Below are positions 1 to 4,554 of a stretch of 5,238 bases of DNA, one piece after another. Positions within the stretch are counted from its first letter, which is position 1, and each line of letters opens with the position of its first letter. Source of the DNA: Phycisphaerales bacterium (lineage in GTDB: Bacteria > Planctomycetota > Phycisphaerae > SM23-33); contig PMYM01000217.1 in NCBI GenBank assembly GCA_003171235.1, positions 1 through 5,238 on the forward strand. Reading direction: 5' to 3'. The translations under genes were made by a program, and so were the position numbers. The notes under the pieces were generated by a model. That model was not told the DNA's origin. It did no database searches and worked only from the letters and a program-made list of their open reading frames with translations.

Positions 1-31
1 AATTCGCAATCCGCAATTCGCAATTCGCAAT
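1..31. repeat. Heptameric tandem repeat (AATTCGC)n
   Basis: The first 31 bases tile as 7-bp units: AATTCGC, AATCCGC, AATTCGC, AATTCGC, then AAT. That is four copies with one substitution. The array stops 2 bases before the first ATG of the ferredoxin gene, so it occupies the place where a ribosome binding site or leader would be. It touches the window edge and may extend further upstream. The unit is read directly from the sequence; its function is unknown. Confidence 0.8.
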
Positions 32-42
32 GGATGTGTGAT

Positions 43-501
43 ATGAAGAAAATCTACGCCGACGAAAAGTTCTGCATCGGCTGCCGCCTGTGCGAGGTGC
101 ATTGCCTGGTGCAGCACAGCCGCAGCCGGCACATCATCAAGGCCTACCGCGAGGAGCGCGAGACCGCCCAGCCGCGCGTGCTGGTCGAGCAGATGGGCCT
201 GGACACCTTCGCCCTGCAATGCCGGCACTGCAACGACGCCGTCTGCCTGGAGGCGTGCATGACCGGGGCGATGCACCGCGACCCGGAAACCGGCGCGATC
301 CTGTGCGACGAGGACAAGTGCGTCGGCTGCTGGATGTGCATCATGGTCTGTCCGCTGGGCGCGATCTCTCCGGGCAAGGATGGCGACAAAAAAGTCGCCA
401 GCAAGTGCGACTTGTGCGGGATGGAATTCGACGACGCCCCGCCTTGCGTGGCCAACTGCCCCAACGAGGCGTTGAAATACGAAGACCGAAGCAAAAAGTA
501 A
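43..501 (+). CDS. 4Fe-4S polyferredoxin, probable electron-transfer subunit of a split glutamate synthase
   Basis: This is a 152-residue soluble iron-sulfur protein without signal peptide or membrane segment. It has four cysteine groups: C11/C14/C17/C21, C60/C63/C68/C72, C93/C96/C99/C103 and C122/C125/C135/C139. That is enough for four [4Fe-4S] clusters and matches the layout of the CooF/HycB/DmsB family of electron-transfer subunits. The gene lies 29 bp before an FAD oxidoreductase gene, and a GltB3-like gene follows. From this I infer that it carries electrons between the flavoprotein and the FMN synthase subunit of a modular glutamate synthase. CooF-like partners of CO dehydrogenase look similar and are often also paired with an FAD oxidoreductase, so that alternative remains, but the GltB3 neighbour argues against it. 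ATG 43 is preferred because the protein then begins MKKIY, a common start in the family, with a weak GGA seven bases upstream. ATG 34 would add three residues. Neither start has a strong ribosome binding site. Confidence 0.88.
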   Translation: MKKIYADEKFCIGCRLCEVHCLVQHSRSRHIIKAYREERETAQPRVLVEQMGLDTFALQCRHCNDAVCLEACMTGAMHRDPETGAILCDEDKCVGCWMCIMVCPLGAISPGKDGDKKVASKCDLCGMEFDDAPPCVANCPNEALKYEDRSKK

Positions 502-530
502 ACCGCCGAAAGGCTGACGGCCGTGGCGAC

Positions 531-1826
531 ATGAAGAGCGAAAACACATACGACTACTTGGTTCTGGGCAACTCGGCGGCCGCCGTCAACGCCGTCGAGG
601 CGATCCGCGCCCGCGACGTTCGGGGTTCCATCGGCCTGTTCGCCCGCGAGGCCGAGCACGCCTACTCCCGCCCGCTGATAACCTACCTGCTGGGCGGGGC
701 GGTGGACGAAGGCCGCATGGATTATCGCCCGCGGGATTTCTACCGCCGGCTGGACGTCCAGGTCCGCCTGGGCGCGGAAGCGACGGGCGTGGACGCGGCC
801 GGCCGGACCGTCCGCTTCGCCGACGGCTCGACGGCGGCGTTCGGGAAGCTCCTGATCGCCACGGGCGGCGCGCCCATCCGCCCGCCCATCGAAGGGTCGG
901 AGGGCACGGCCGGCGTGTTCACCTTCACCACCTGGGCCGACCAGCGGGCGATGGAGGAGTACATCGTCCGGCACAACGTGAGCAAAGCCGTGGTGCTGGG
1001 CGGCGGGCTTATCGGCCTGAAGAGCCTGGAGGCCCTGCTGGCGCGGAAGGTGAAGTGCGCCCTGGTGGAATTGGCCGACCGCGTCCTGGCCATTACCTTC
1101 GACCAGCAGGCCAGCCAACTCGCCCAGGCCGCCCTGGCCAAGATGGGCGTGGACCTGCGGACGAACAATACCGTCTCCAGCGTGCAAAACCAGGGCGGGC
1201 GGATCTGCTCGGTGACGCTGAAGGACGGGTCGGTCGTGCCGGCCGAGATGCTGATCTTGGCCATCGGCGTCCGGCCGGACCTGGCGCTATTGGAAGGCAG
1301 CGGCATAAAGGCGGATCGCGGCATCGCGGTGGACGAGCAAATGCAGACCAGCCAGCCGGACATTTACGCCGCCGGCGACGTGGCGGAGGCCATGGACAAC
1401 CTGCTAGGGGCGCCGCGCCCGGTGCCCATCCTGCCGGTAGCCGCCCGCCAGGGGCGCGTGGCCGGGGTGAACATGGCCGGTGGCCAGGCCAAGTACGACG
1501 GCTCGGTAGCCATGAACGCCGTGGACGTGGTCGGCCTGCCCACCATCTCGGTGGGCATCACCGTCGAGCAGGAAGGCGACCAGGTGCTGCGCGAGCTGGA
1601 CGTAAAGGCCGGGGTGTACCGCAAGCTGGTCATCCGCGACGAACGGCTGATCGGCGCCATCTTCATCGGCCAGATTCAGCGGGCCGGCATCTTCACCGGG
1701 CTGATCCGCAACCGGGTGAACGTCTCGGCCTTCAAGGACCTGCTGATGAGCGACCAGTTCGGGCTGCTGTCGCTACCGGCCGAGTACCGCGCCCACATGG
1801 TCGCCGGTTCGGGCATTGAAGTCTGA
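531..1826 (+). CDS. FAD/NAD(P)-dependent oxidoreductase (pyridine nucleotide-disulfide reductase fold)
   Basis: This is a 431-residue two-dinucleotide-fold flavoprotein. The N-terminal FAD fold (about 7-40) carries the glycine motif in the variant form GNSAAA (13-18). ATGG at 110-113 follows in the FAD domain. The NAD(P) fold has a classical GGGLIG at 157-162, then AIGVRPD (244-250) and the second FAD motif AAGDVAE (280-286). The C-terminal dimerisation-type region runs from about 325. The only cysteines are C176 and C226. There is no CxxC and no cysteine at the position used by NADH oxidases or CoA-disulfide reductases, so it should pass electrons from FAD to a partner protein rather than to a disulfide. 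The preceding 4Fe-4S protein is the obvious partner. Together with the GltB3-like gene this fits NAD(P)H feeding a split glutamate synthase. The start is ATG 531, 29 bp after the ferredoxin stop; the ribosome binding site is weak. The same frame is open far upstream, but that stretch overlaps the ferredoxin gene and shows no family similarity. Confidence 0.9.
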   Translation: MKSENTYDYLVLGNSAAAVNAVEAIRARDVRGSIGLFAREAEHAYSRPLITYLLGGAVDEGRMDYRPRDFYRRLDVQVRLGAEATGVDAAGRTVRFADGSTAAFGKLLIATGGAPIRPPIEGSEGTAGVFTFTTWADQRAMEEYIVRHNVSKAVVLGGGLIGLKSLEALLARKVKCALVELADRVLAITFDQQASQLAQAALAKMGVDLRTNNTVSSVQNQGGRICSVTLKDGSVVPAEMLILAIGVRPDLALLEGSGIKADRGIAVDEQMQTSQPDIYAAGDVAEAMDNLLGAPRPVPILPVAARQGRVAGVNMAGGQAKYDGSVAMNAVDVVGLPTISVGITVEQEGDQVLRELDVKAGVYRKLVIRDERLIGAIFIGQIQRAGIFTGLIRNRVNVSAFKDLLMSDQFGLLSLPAEYRAHMVAGSGIEV

Positions 1827-1830
1827 GTAG

Positions 1831-1865
1831 AGACTGCAGGCTGAAGGCCGCAGACTACAGGTAAG
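1831..1865. repeat. Degenerate heptad repeat between oxidoreductase and gltB3
   Basis: From position 1832 the sequence tiles as 7-bp units GACTGCA, GGCTGAA, GGCCGCA, GACTACA and the start of a fifth. Equivalently, AGACTGCAGG (1831-1840) recurs as AGACTACAGG (1852-1861) with one mismatch, exactly 21 bp (three units) apart. It begins 4 bases after the oxidoreductase stop. It has the same period as the array at the window start but a different unit. No hairpin or coding role is evident. Confidence 0.6.
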
Positions 1866-1900
1866 AAACAAGATAAGACAAAACCAAGGCCGACAGCGTG

Positions 1901-1951
1901 TTTGGCGTCTACTTGTGTTCTGTGTTCGCGTTGTTCGCGCAGTTCGCGGCC
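1901..1951. repeat. Degenerate T/G/C short-period repeat upstream of gltB3
   Basis: TTCGCG occurs at 1925, 1934 and 1943, an exact 9-bp period. Further left the pattern decays into related words, with GTGTTC at 1915 and 1922 and TTTGGCG at 1901. The array sits in the leader region of the GltB3-like gene and is followed by a purine-rich stretch (1951-1969). Reading through it from TTG 1902 would add 28 residues rich in Arg, Ser and Cys to that protein. They do not resemble the family, so I treat this stretch as noncoding. Confidence 0.55.
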
Positions 1952-1973
1952 AAGAAGAAGTGGAAGACGTTCC

Positions 1974-1977
1974 AGGA
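1974..1977 (+). promoter_or_regulatory. Ribosome binding site supporting ATG 1986
   Basis: AGGA lies 8 bases before ATG 1986. It favours this start over the in-frame TTG at 1902, which has no such signal and would translate through the repeat tract. Confidence 0.55.
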
Positions 1978-1985
1978 AAACAGCC

Positions 1986-2780
1986 ATGACCGTGCAGGCA
2001 GAATCAATGGTTCGCATCGACGCCGCCGGCGTCTACTATCGCGATTTGAACCAGCAGGTCCGCAGCGCCCTGGCGGGCAAGGCCCGGCGGGTGGTGCTGG
2101 AGAATGTCTGCGGCCAGCGGTACATCGGCTGCGGCCTGCGGGACAAAGACGCCCTTATTGAGATTAACGGCACGCCGGGCAACGACATGGCCGCCTTCAT
2201 GGACGGGCCGACGCTCCTGGTCCGCGGCAACGCCCAGGACGGGGTGGGCAACACCATGACCAGCGGTACGATTGTGGTCCACGGCCACGCCGGCGACGTG
2301 CTGGCCCACAGCCTGCGCGGCGGGGAAATCTACATCCGCGGCAACGCCGGCTACCGAGCCGCCATTCACATGAAGCAATATACCGAGCCGGTGCCGGTAG
2401 TGGTCGTCGGCGGCACCCTGGGCGACTACGCCGGGGAGTACATGGCCGGCGGCATCCTGGTCGTGCTGGGGTTGGAACTGGGCGGCAACGGCGACGCCTC
2501 GGCCCCGATCAAGGCCACCCAAGGCCCCTTGGTGGGGCGGCTTTTGGGCACGGGCATGCACAACGGCGCCATCTACATCCGCGGCGATGTGCAGGACCAC
2601 CAGATGGGCAAGGAGATCAGCCGAATCCCCATCGACGGCCAAGACCAAGAGCGACTGGCTCAGATCGTCGGCCGGTTCGCCAGGCACTTCGGGCTGGACG
2701 CCCAGGCCATCCTGGCCGCCCCCTTCACCAAGTTTACCGCCACCAGCGCGCGACCATACGGCAAACTCTATGTGTATTAG
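1986..2780 (+). CDS. gltB3: GXGXG-motif protein, stand-alone glutamate synthase domain 3 (GltB3 type)
   Basis: This 264-residue protein is dominated by a right-handed beta-helix of the glutamate synthase alpha-subunit C-terminal (GXGXG) type, about residues 38-205. Regularly spaced glycine turns are visible: YIGCGL, LLVRGNAQDGVGNT (77-90), TIVVHGHAGD, IYIRGNAGYRAAIHMKQY (115-132), VVVGGTLGDYAGEYMAGG and IYIRGDV. A helical tail (about 219-245) ends in SARPYGKLYVY. In bacterial GOGAT this helix is fused to the glutaminase and FMN domains; here it is a separate polypeptide, as in the split archaeal-type enzyme. FwdC, the formylmethanofuran dehydrogenase C subunit, shares the fold and is the main alternative. 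The IHMKQY and GEYMAGG segments and the Fe-S/FAD neighbours favour glutamate synthase. The start is ATG 1986, with AGGA at 1974-1977 eight bases upstream; ATG 2007 is a weaker option. The 159-bp gap from the oxidoreductase is long for an operon and contains two repeat tracts. Confidence 0.87.
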   Translation: MTVQAESMVRIDAAGVYYRDLNQQVRSALAGKARRVVLENVCGQRYIGCGLRDKDALIEINGTPGNDMAAFMDGPTLLVRGNAQDGVGNTMTSGTIVVHGHAGDVLAHSLRGGEIYIRGNAGYRAAIHMKQYTEPVPVVVVGGTLGDYAGEYMAGGILVVLGLELGGNGDASAPIKATQGPLVGRLLGTGMHNGAIYIRGDVQDHQMGKEISRIPIDGQDQERLAQIVGRFARHFGLDAQAILAAPFTKFTATSARPYGKLYVY

Positions 2781-2868
2781 TGTGCCAGAAAGACTGGAAG
2801 GGTATCCTATTTATCCCCCGGCGTAAGCCGTGGGCTGTCTAATGACTCAGAGTCGCAACTGTGCCAGA
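2781..2868. repeat. 9-bp direct repeat TGTGCCAGA bounding a 70-bp segment
   Basis: TGTGCCAGA occurs exactly at 2781-2789 and again at 2860-2868. The first copy begins right after the gltB3 stop codon, and the second lies just before the end of the convergent acylphosphatase gene. The 70 bp between them hold the hairpin at 2815-2834 and the short palindrome GACTC-A-GAGTC (2844-2854). The arrangement could be a target-site duplication around a tiny inserted palindromic element. The inner ends are not obvious inverted repeats, so coincidence remains possible. Confidence 0.45.
2815..2834. terminator. Stem-loop in the convergent spacer, possible bidirectional terminator
   Basis: CCCCCGGC (2815-2822) pairs with GCCGTGGG (2827-2834) over eight positions with one C/T mismatch, closing a four-base loop GTAA that has the GNRA form. 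It sits 35 bp after the gltB3 stop and 38 bp beyond the end of the convergent acylphosphatase gene, the right place for a shared transcript end. Neither side has a run of T, so it is not a classical intrinsic terminator. It could equally be a dispersed palindromic repeat or an RNA 3'-end stabiliser. Confidence 0.4.
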
Positions 2869-2872
2869 GGTG

Positions 2873-3316
2873 TTATTGGGACTGTGTGCTGAAGTTGTGA
2901 AACTCACCGGTGGGGGGCTCGTCCTTGACCTGCAGGTCGTCCACCTTGGCGTGCTCGGGGCCTTTGCGCATCTGGTCCAACAGGGCGGCGAGCTTGTCGG
3001 GCGGGCCTTCGATTACGGCCTCCACCCGGCCGTCGGGCAGGTTGCGCACCCAGCCGGTCAGGCCGAGTTTGCCGGCGGCGGTCTCCGTGAAGAAGCGAAA
3101 CCCCACCCCCTGCACCTGTCCGCTGACAAAGACGTGAACCCGCCGCCCGGCTGAATGGGTGGTGGGACGTGAGGCCTGGCTGGCGGCGGCCTGCGAAGTT
3201 GCGGATGTCTTGACGGTGGCCGGTGCGGTGTAGGCCTGGCTGCGGCAGGCGGTGTCGCAGGCCAACGCCGCCGCCAGGATCGCCGCCACGGCCAGGATCC
3301 TCAGTCTTTGAAACAT
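2873..3316 (-). CDS. acyP: Acylphosphatase with predicted lipoprotein signal
   Basis: This is a 147-residue protein with a C-terminal acylphosphatase domain (about 59-145). Acylphosphatases hydrolyse the carboxyl-phosphate bond of acyl phosphates. The signature GQVQGVGFRFF (66-76) contains the catalytic arginine R74, and WVRNLPDGRVE (89-99) contains the catalytic asparagine N92. The 18-residue spacing equals that between Arg23 and Asn41 in vertebrate acylphosphatase. Typical family members are about 90-residue cytosolic proteins. Here about 58 extra residues precede the domain: a basic start, a hydrophobic stretch (7-19), a lipobox-like ALAC ending at C20, then an Ala/Ser/Thr-rich linker (28-56). 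This predicts a lipid-anchored extracytoplasmic enzyme; Asp at position +2 after the cysteine is an inner-membrane retention signal in E. coli. The ATG at 3316 is preceded by an in-frame stop four codons upstream, so no longer start exists. The ribosome binding site is weak. It lies 95 bp downstream of the protease gene on the same strand, so co-transcription is possible. The domain call is firm; localisation is inferred. Confidence 0.88.
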   Translation of the reverse strand: MFQRLRILAVAAILAAALACDTACRSQAYTAPATVKTSATSQAAASQASRPTTHSAGRRVHVFVSGQVQGVGFRFFTETAAGKLGLTGWVRNLPDGRVEAVIEGPPDKLAALLDQMRKGPEHAKVDDLQVKDEPPTGEFHNFSTQSQ

Positions 3317-3380
3317 GCCGCGAGTCTAAGGCATAGGCGGGCGGAATGCACTAGTCTTGCCCGACCTCCGCCAAGCCTCC

Positions 3381-3399
3381 TCTGGGGGAAAGCCCCAGA
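3381..3399 (-). terminator. Stem-loop between protease and acylphosphatase genes
   Basis: TCTGGGG (3381-3387) and CCCCAGA (3393-3399) form a perfect 7-bp stem with a 5-base loop, 12 bp past the protease stop on the minus strand. No T-run follows on that strand; the bases after it are GGAGGCTTGG. It may be a weak or factor-assisted terminator, or an mRNA-processing hairpin separating the two minus-strand genes. Confidence 0.4.
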
Positions 3400-3411
3400 C
3401 CAAGCAAGGTT

Positions 3412-4359
3412 TTACTTCACCCGGCGCCTGCGCAGGATCAGGCCGGACAGGCCTATAGCCAGCAGGCTTATGGTGGCCGGTTCAGGCATGGGCACGGCGC
3501 CGGAAGACCAGGGCAGCGCTCCGTTGGTCATGTTGCCGCTTGAGCGATAATAAGCGCCCATCTTGTCGTACTTCTTGATTATGCCGTTGATCCAGCCGTT
3601 GAAGGGGCCGACGCGAATGTGCCCGGAAATGGCGCCGTAGAAGTCATCGCCTATGCCATAGCTGTTCACGCCGATGAGCTGGGGGCCCTTGGGAGTATCG
3701 ATGAATACGCCGCCGCCGCTGTCGCCGTGAGCGATCAGCCCCTCCATTGGCAGGGCATAGGCCGACCCCAGTTGGCTGACAATCGGGTCATAAGGATCGT
3801 CAAAATCTTCCTCGAATATTCTCTTCTTTGCCACCGTGGGATCGGCTGGCTTTTCCACGATGTTCTGGATGCCACGCTTGAGCATGTCGGAGCCATATGC
3901 CCCACTCACTCCATCGCCGCTAAGGCCAAAGCCGATGGACGTGGCCACCTTGCCGAGAATATCGCCTTTGCCATATCGCACGGCCGGCGTGGCGCCGACA
4001 ACCGGGGCGGACAGGTGCACCAGGGCAATGTCATATCCAGCCATCAGGTTTCCGTTCCATTTGGGATGGCTTATCCAGTAATTGCCTTTGTAGTCGGCGC
4101 CGTTGATGGTGAAGGTCATGCTCGATTGGTCGCTTACCACATGCCCGGCGGTAAGAACCCAACTCGGGGCGATCAGCGTCCCCGAGCCATACCAATCCGA
4201 CCCGCCGCCGGAGGTGGCGAACTGGCCTACGCTGGGGTAGAGATTGGCCAGGTCCAGGTAGCTTTGGTCAGGAACGTCGTCGCGGCCTACCCCGGCCAGA
4301 CAATAACCGGCAGATGACAGCACACACACTGACAACACAACCCGGTAAAAAGTTTTCAT
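3412..4359 (-). CDS. Secreted trypsin-like serine protease with PEP-CTERM sorting tail
   Basis: This 315-residue chymotrypsin/trypsin-fold (S1) endopeptidase has a signal peptide: basic MKTFYR, a hydrophobic core, and probable cleavage after A22 (CLA|G). The catalytic triad is visible: H73 in LTAGHVV, D110 in YDIALVHL and S214 in HGDSGGG. The glycine-rich substrate-binding strand may be GVNSYGIG (230-237). The C-terminus (about 290-315) is a PEP-CTERM signal: PEPAT at 292-296, a hydrophobic segment and the basic end RRRRVK. This predicts processing by an exosortase at the cell envelope. An acidic stretch (EEDFDDPYDP, 183-192) lies in a loop before the active serine and could bind metal; this is speculation. 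ATG 4359 is chosen because AAGGGG (4370-4365) lies 5 bases upstream; the in-frame TTG at 4374 precedes that site and is unlikely. A weak promoter-like pair, TTTACA (4414-4409) and TAACTT (4391-4386) with a 17-bp spacer, lies upstream. The natural substrate cannot be told from sequence. Confidence 0.92.
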   Translation of the reverse strand: MKTFYRVVLSVCVLSSAGYCLAGVGRDDVPDQSYLDLANLYPSVGQFATSGGGSDWYGSGTLIAPSWVLTAGHVVSDQSSMTFTINGADYKGNYWISHPKWNGNLMAGYDIALVHLSAPVVGATPAVRYGKGDILGKVATSIGFGLSGDGVSGAYGSDMLKRGIQNIVEKPADPTVAKKRIFEEDFDDPYDPIVSQLGSAYALPMEGLIAHGDSGGGVFIDTPKGPQLIGVNSYGIGDDFYGAISGHIRVGPFNGWINGIIKKYDKMGAYYRSSGNMTNGALPWSSGAVPMPEPATISLLAIGLSGLILRRRRVK

Positions 4360-4364
4360 AACAA

Positions 4365-4370
4365 CCCCTT
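4365..4370 (-). promoter_or_regulatory. Ribosome binding site of the protease gene
   Basis: Read on the minus strand, AAGGGG is followed by five bases and then ATG 4359. This strong Shine-Dalgarno match decides the start against the upstream in-frame TTG at 4374, which would have translation begin before its own binding site. Confidence 0.65.
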
Positions 4371-4436
4371 TCAAAATGCGCCGTCAAGTTATCCGCCTTA
4401 TAAGCCGCTGTAAAGTGGAAAAAACACAATTTTTTC

Positions 4437-4494
4437 GGCGGCAAGGGGACAACGGTGGCGGCAACGGGACAGTGGCGGCGGCAAGGCGGGCAAG
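4437..4494. repeat. Three-copy 20-bp repeat in the divergent intergenic region
   Basis: GGCGGCAA begins at 4437, 4457 and 4477, an exact 20-bp period. The first two units agree over most of their length (GGCGGCAAGGGGACAACGGT versus GGCGGCAACGGGACAGTGGC), and the third diverges after GGCGGCAAGG. The tract lies between the start of the leftward protease gene and the rightward serine acetyltransferase gene, upstream of the latter's putative promoter. It could be a remnant of a dispersed repeat or a set of spaced binding sites at about two helical turns. Confidence 0.6.
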
Positions 4495-4501
4495 AGCCTC
4501 G

Positions 4502-4530
4502 TTGATTTCGCCTGGCCGGGCGAGTATGAC
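4502..4530 (+). promoter_or_regulatory. Putative sigma70-type promoter of the serine acetyltransferase gene
   Basis: TTGATT (4502-4507) and TATGAC (4525-4530) each match four of six consensus bases and are separated by exactly 17 bp. Transcription would begin near 4537, giving a very short leader of roughly 18 bases that still includes the AAGGAG ribosome site at 4542. Prediction is by eye only. Confidence 0.4.
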
Positions 4531-4541
4531 TACAACAGCCT

Positions 4542-4547
4542 AAGGAG
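4542..4547 (+). promoter_or_regulatory. Strong ribosome binding site of the serine acetyltransferase gene
   Basis: AAGGAG is followed by seven bases and then ATG 4555. This decides the start. The same frame stays open back to the stop at 4411-4413, but the only start-type codon in that stretch is TTG 4552, next to the ATG. Confidence 0.75.
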
Positions 4548-4554
4548 TTCTTTG

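Noticed and set aside
1..31. CRISPR-like array
   Set aside because: The units are 7 bp, contiguous and without spacers, so this is a simple tandem repeat.
90..530. Long in-frame extension of the oxidoreductase reading frame upstream of ATG 531
   Set aside because: It overlaps the ferredoxin gene in another frame, is Arg/Gly/Pro-rich with no family similarity, and the FAD motif starts properly just after ATG 531.
144..1187. Minus-strand open frame of 347 codons
   Set aside because: It lies opposite two well-identified genes. GC-rich codon bias leaves antisense frames open; the product is low in recognisable motifs and has no ribosome binding context.
2004..2687. Minus-strand open frame opposite gltB3
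   Set aside because: The product is Ala/Val/Asp/His-rich, typical of the antisense of a glycine- and valine-rich gene; the plus-strand product has a clear fold signature.
3619..4317. Plus-strand open frame of 232 codons opposite the protease
   Set aside because: The minus-strand protein has a signal peptide, a catalytic triad and a sorting tail; the plus-strand product has no recognisable feature.
4395..4404. CTTATAAG palindrome upstream of the protease gene as an operator
   Set aside because: Only eight bases are symmetrical and the arms break at once. It may be part of a promoter, but operator status cannot be supported.
4526..4543. Five-codon open frame (MTTTA) ending at the cysE ribosome binding site, as a possible leader peptide
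   Set aside because: It overlaps the putative -10 box, so it would not be transcribed intact from that promoter. It has no ribosome binding site and no cysteine or serine codons to link it to the pathway.
4441..4554. In-frame upstream extension of the serine acetyltransferase, including an apparent GxxxxGKS P-loop
   Set aside because: No usable start codon occurs between the stop at 4411 and ATG 4555 except TTG 4552. The GxxxxGKS match arises by chance from the GGC-rich repeat, and a strong ribosome site marks ATG 4555.
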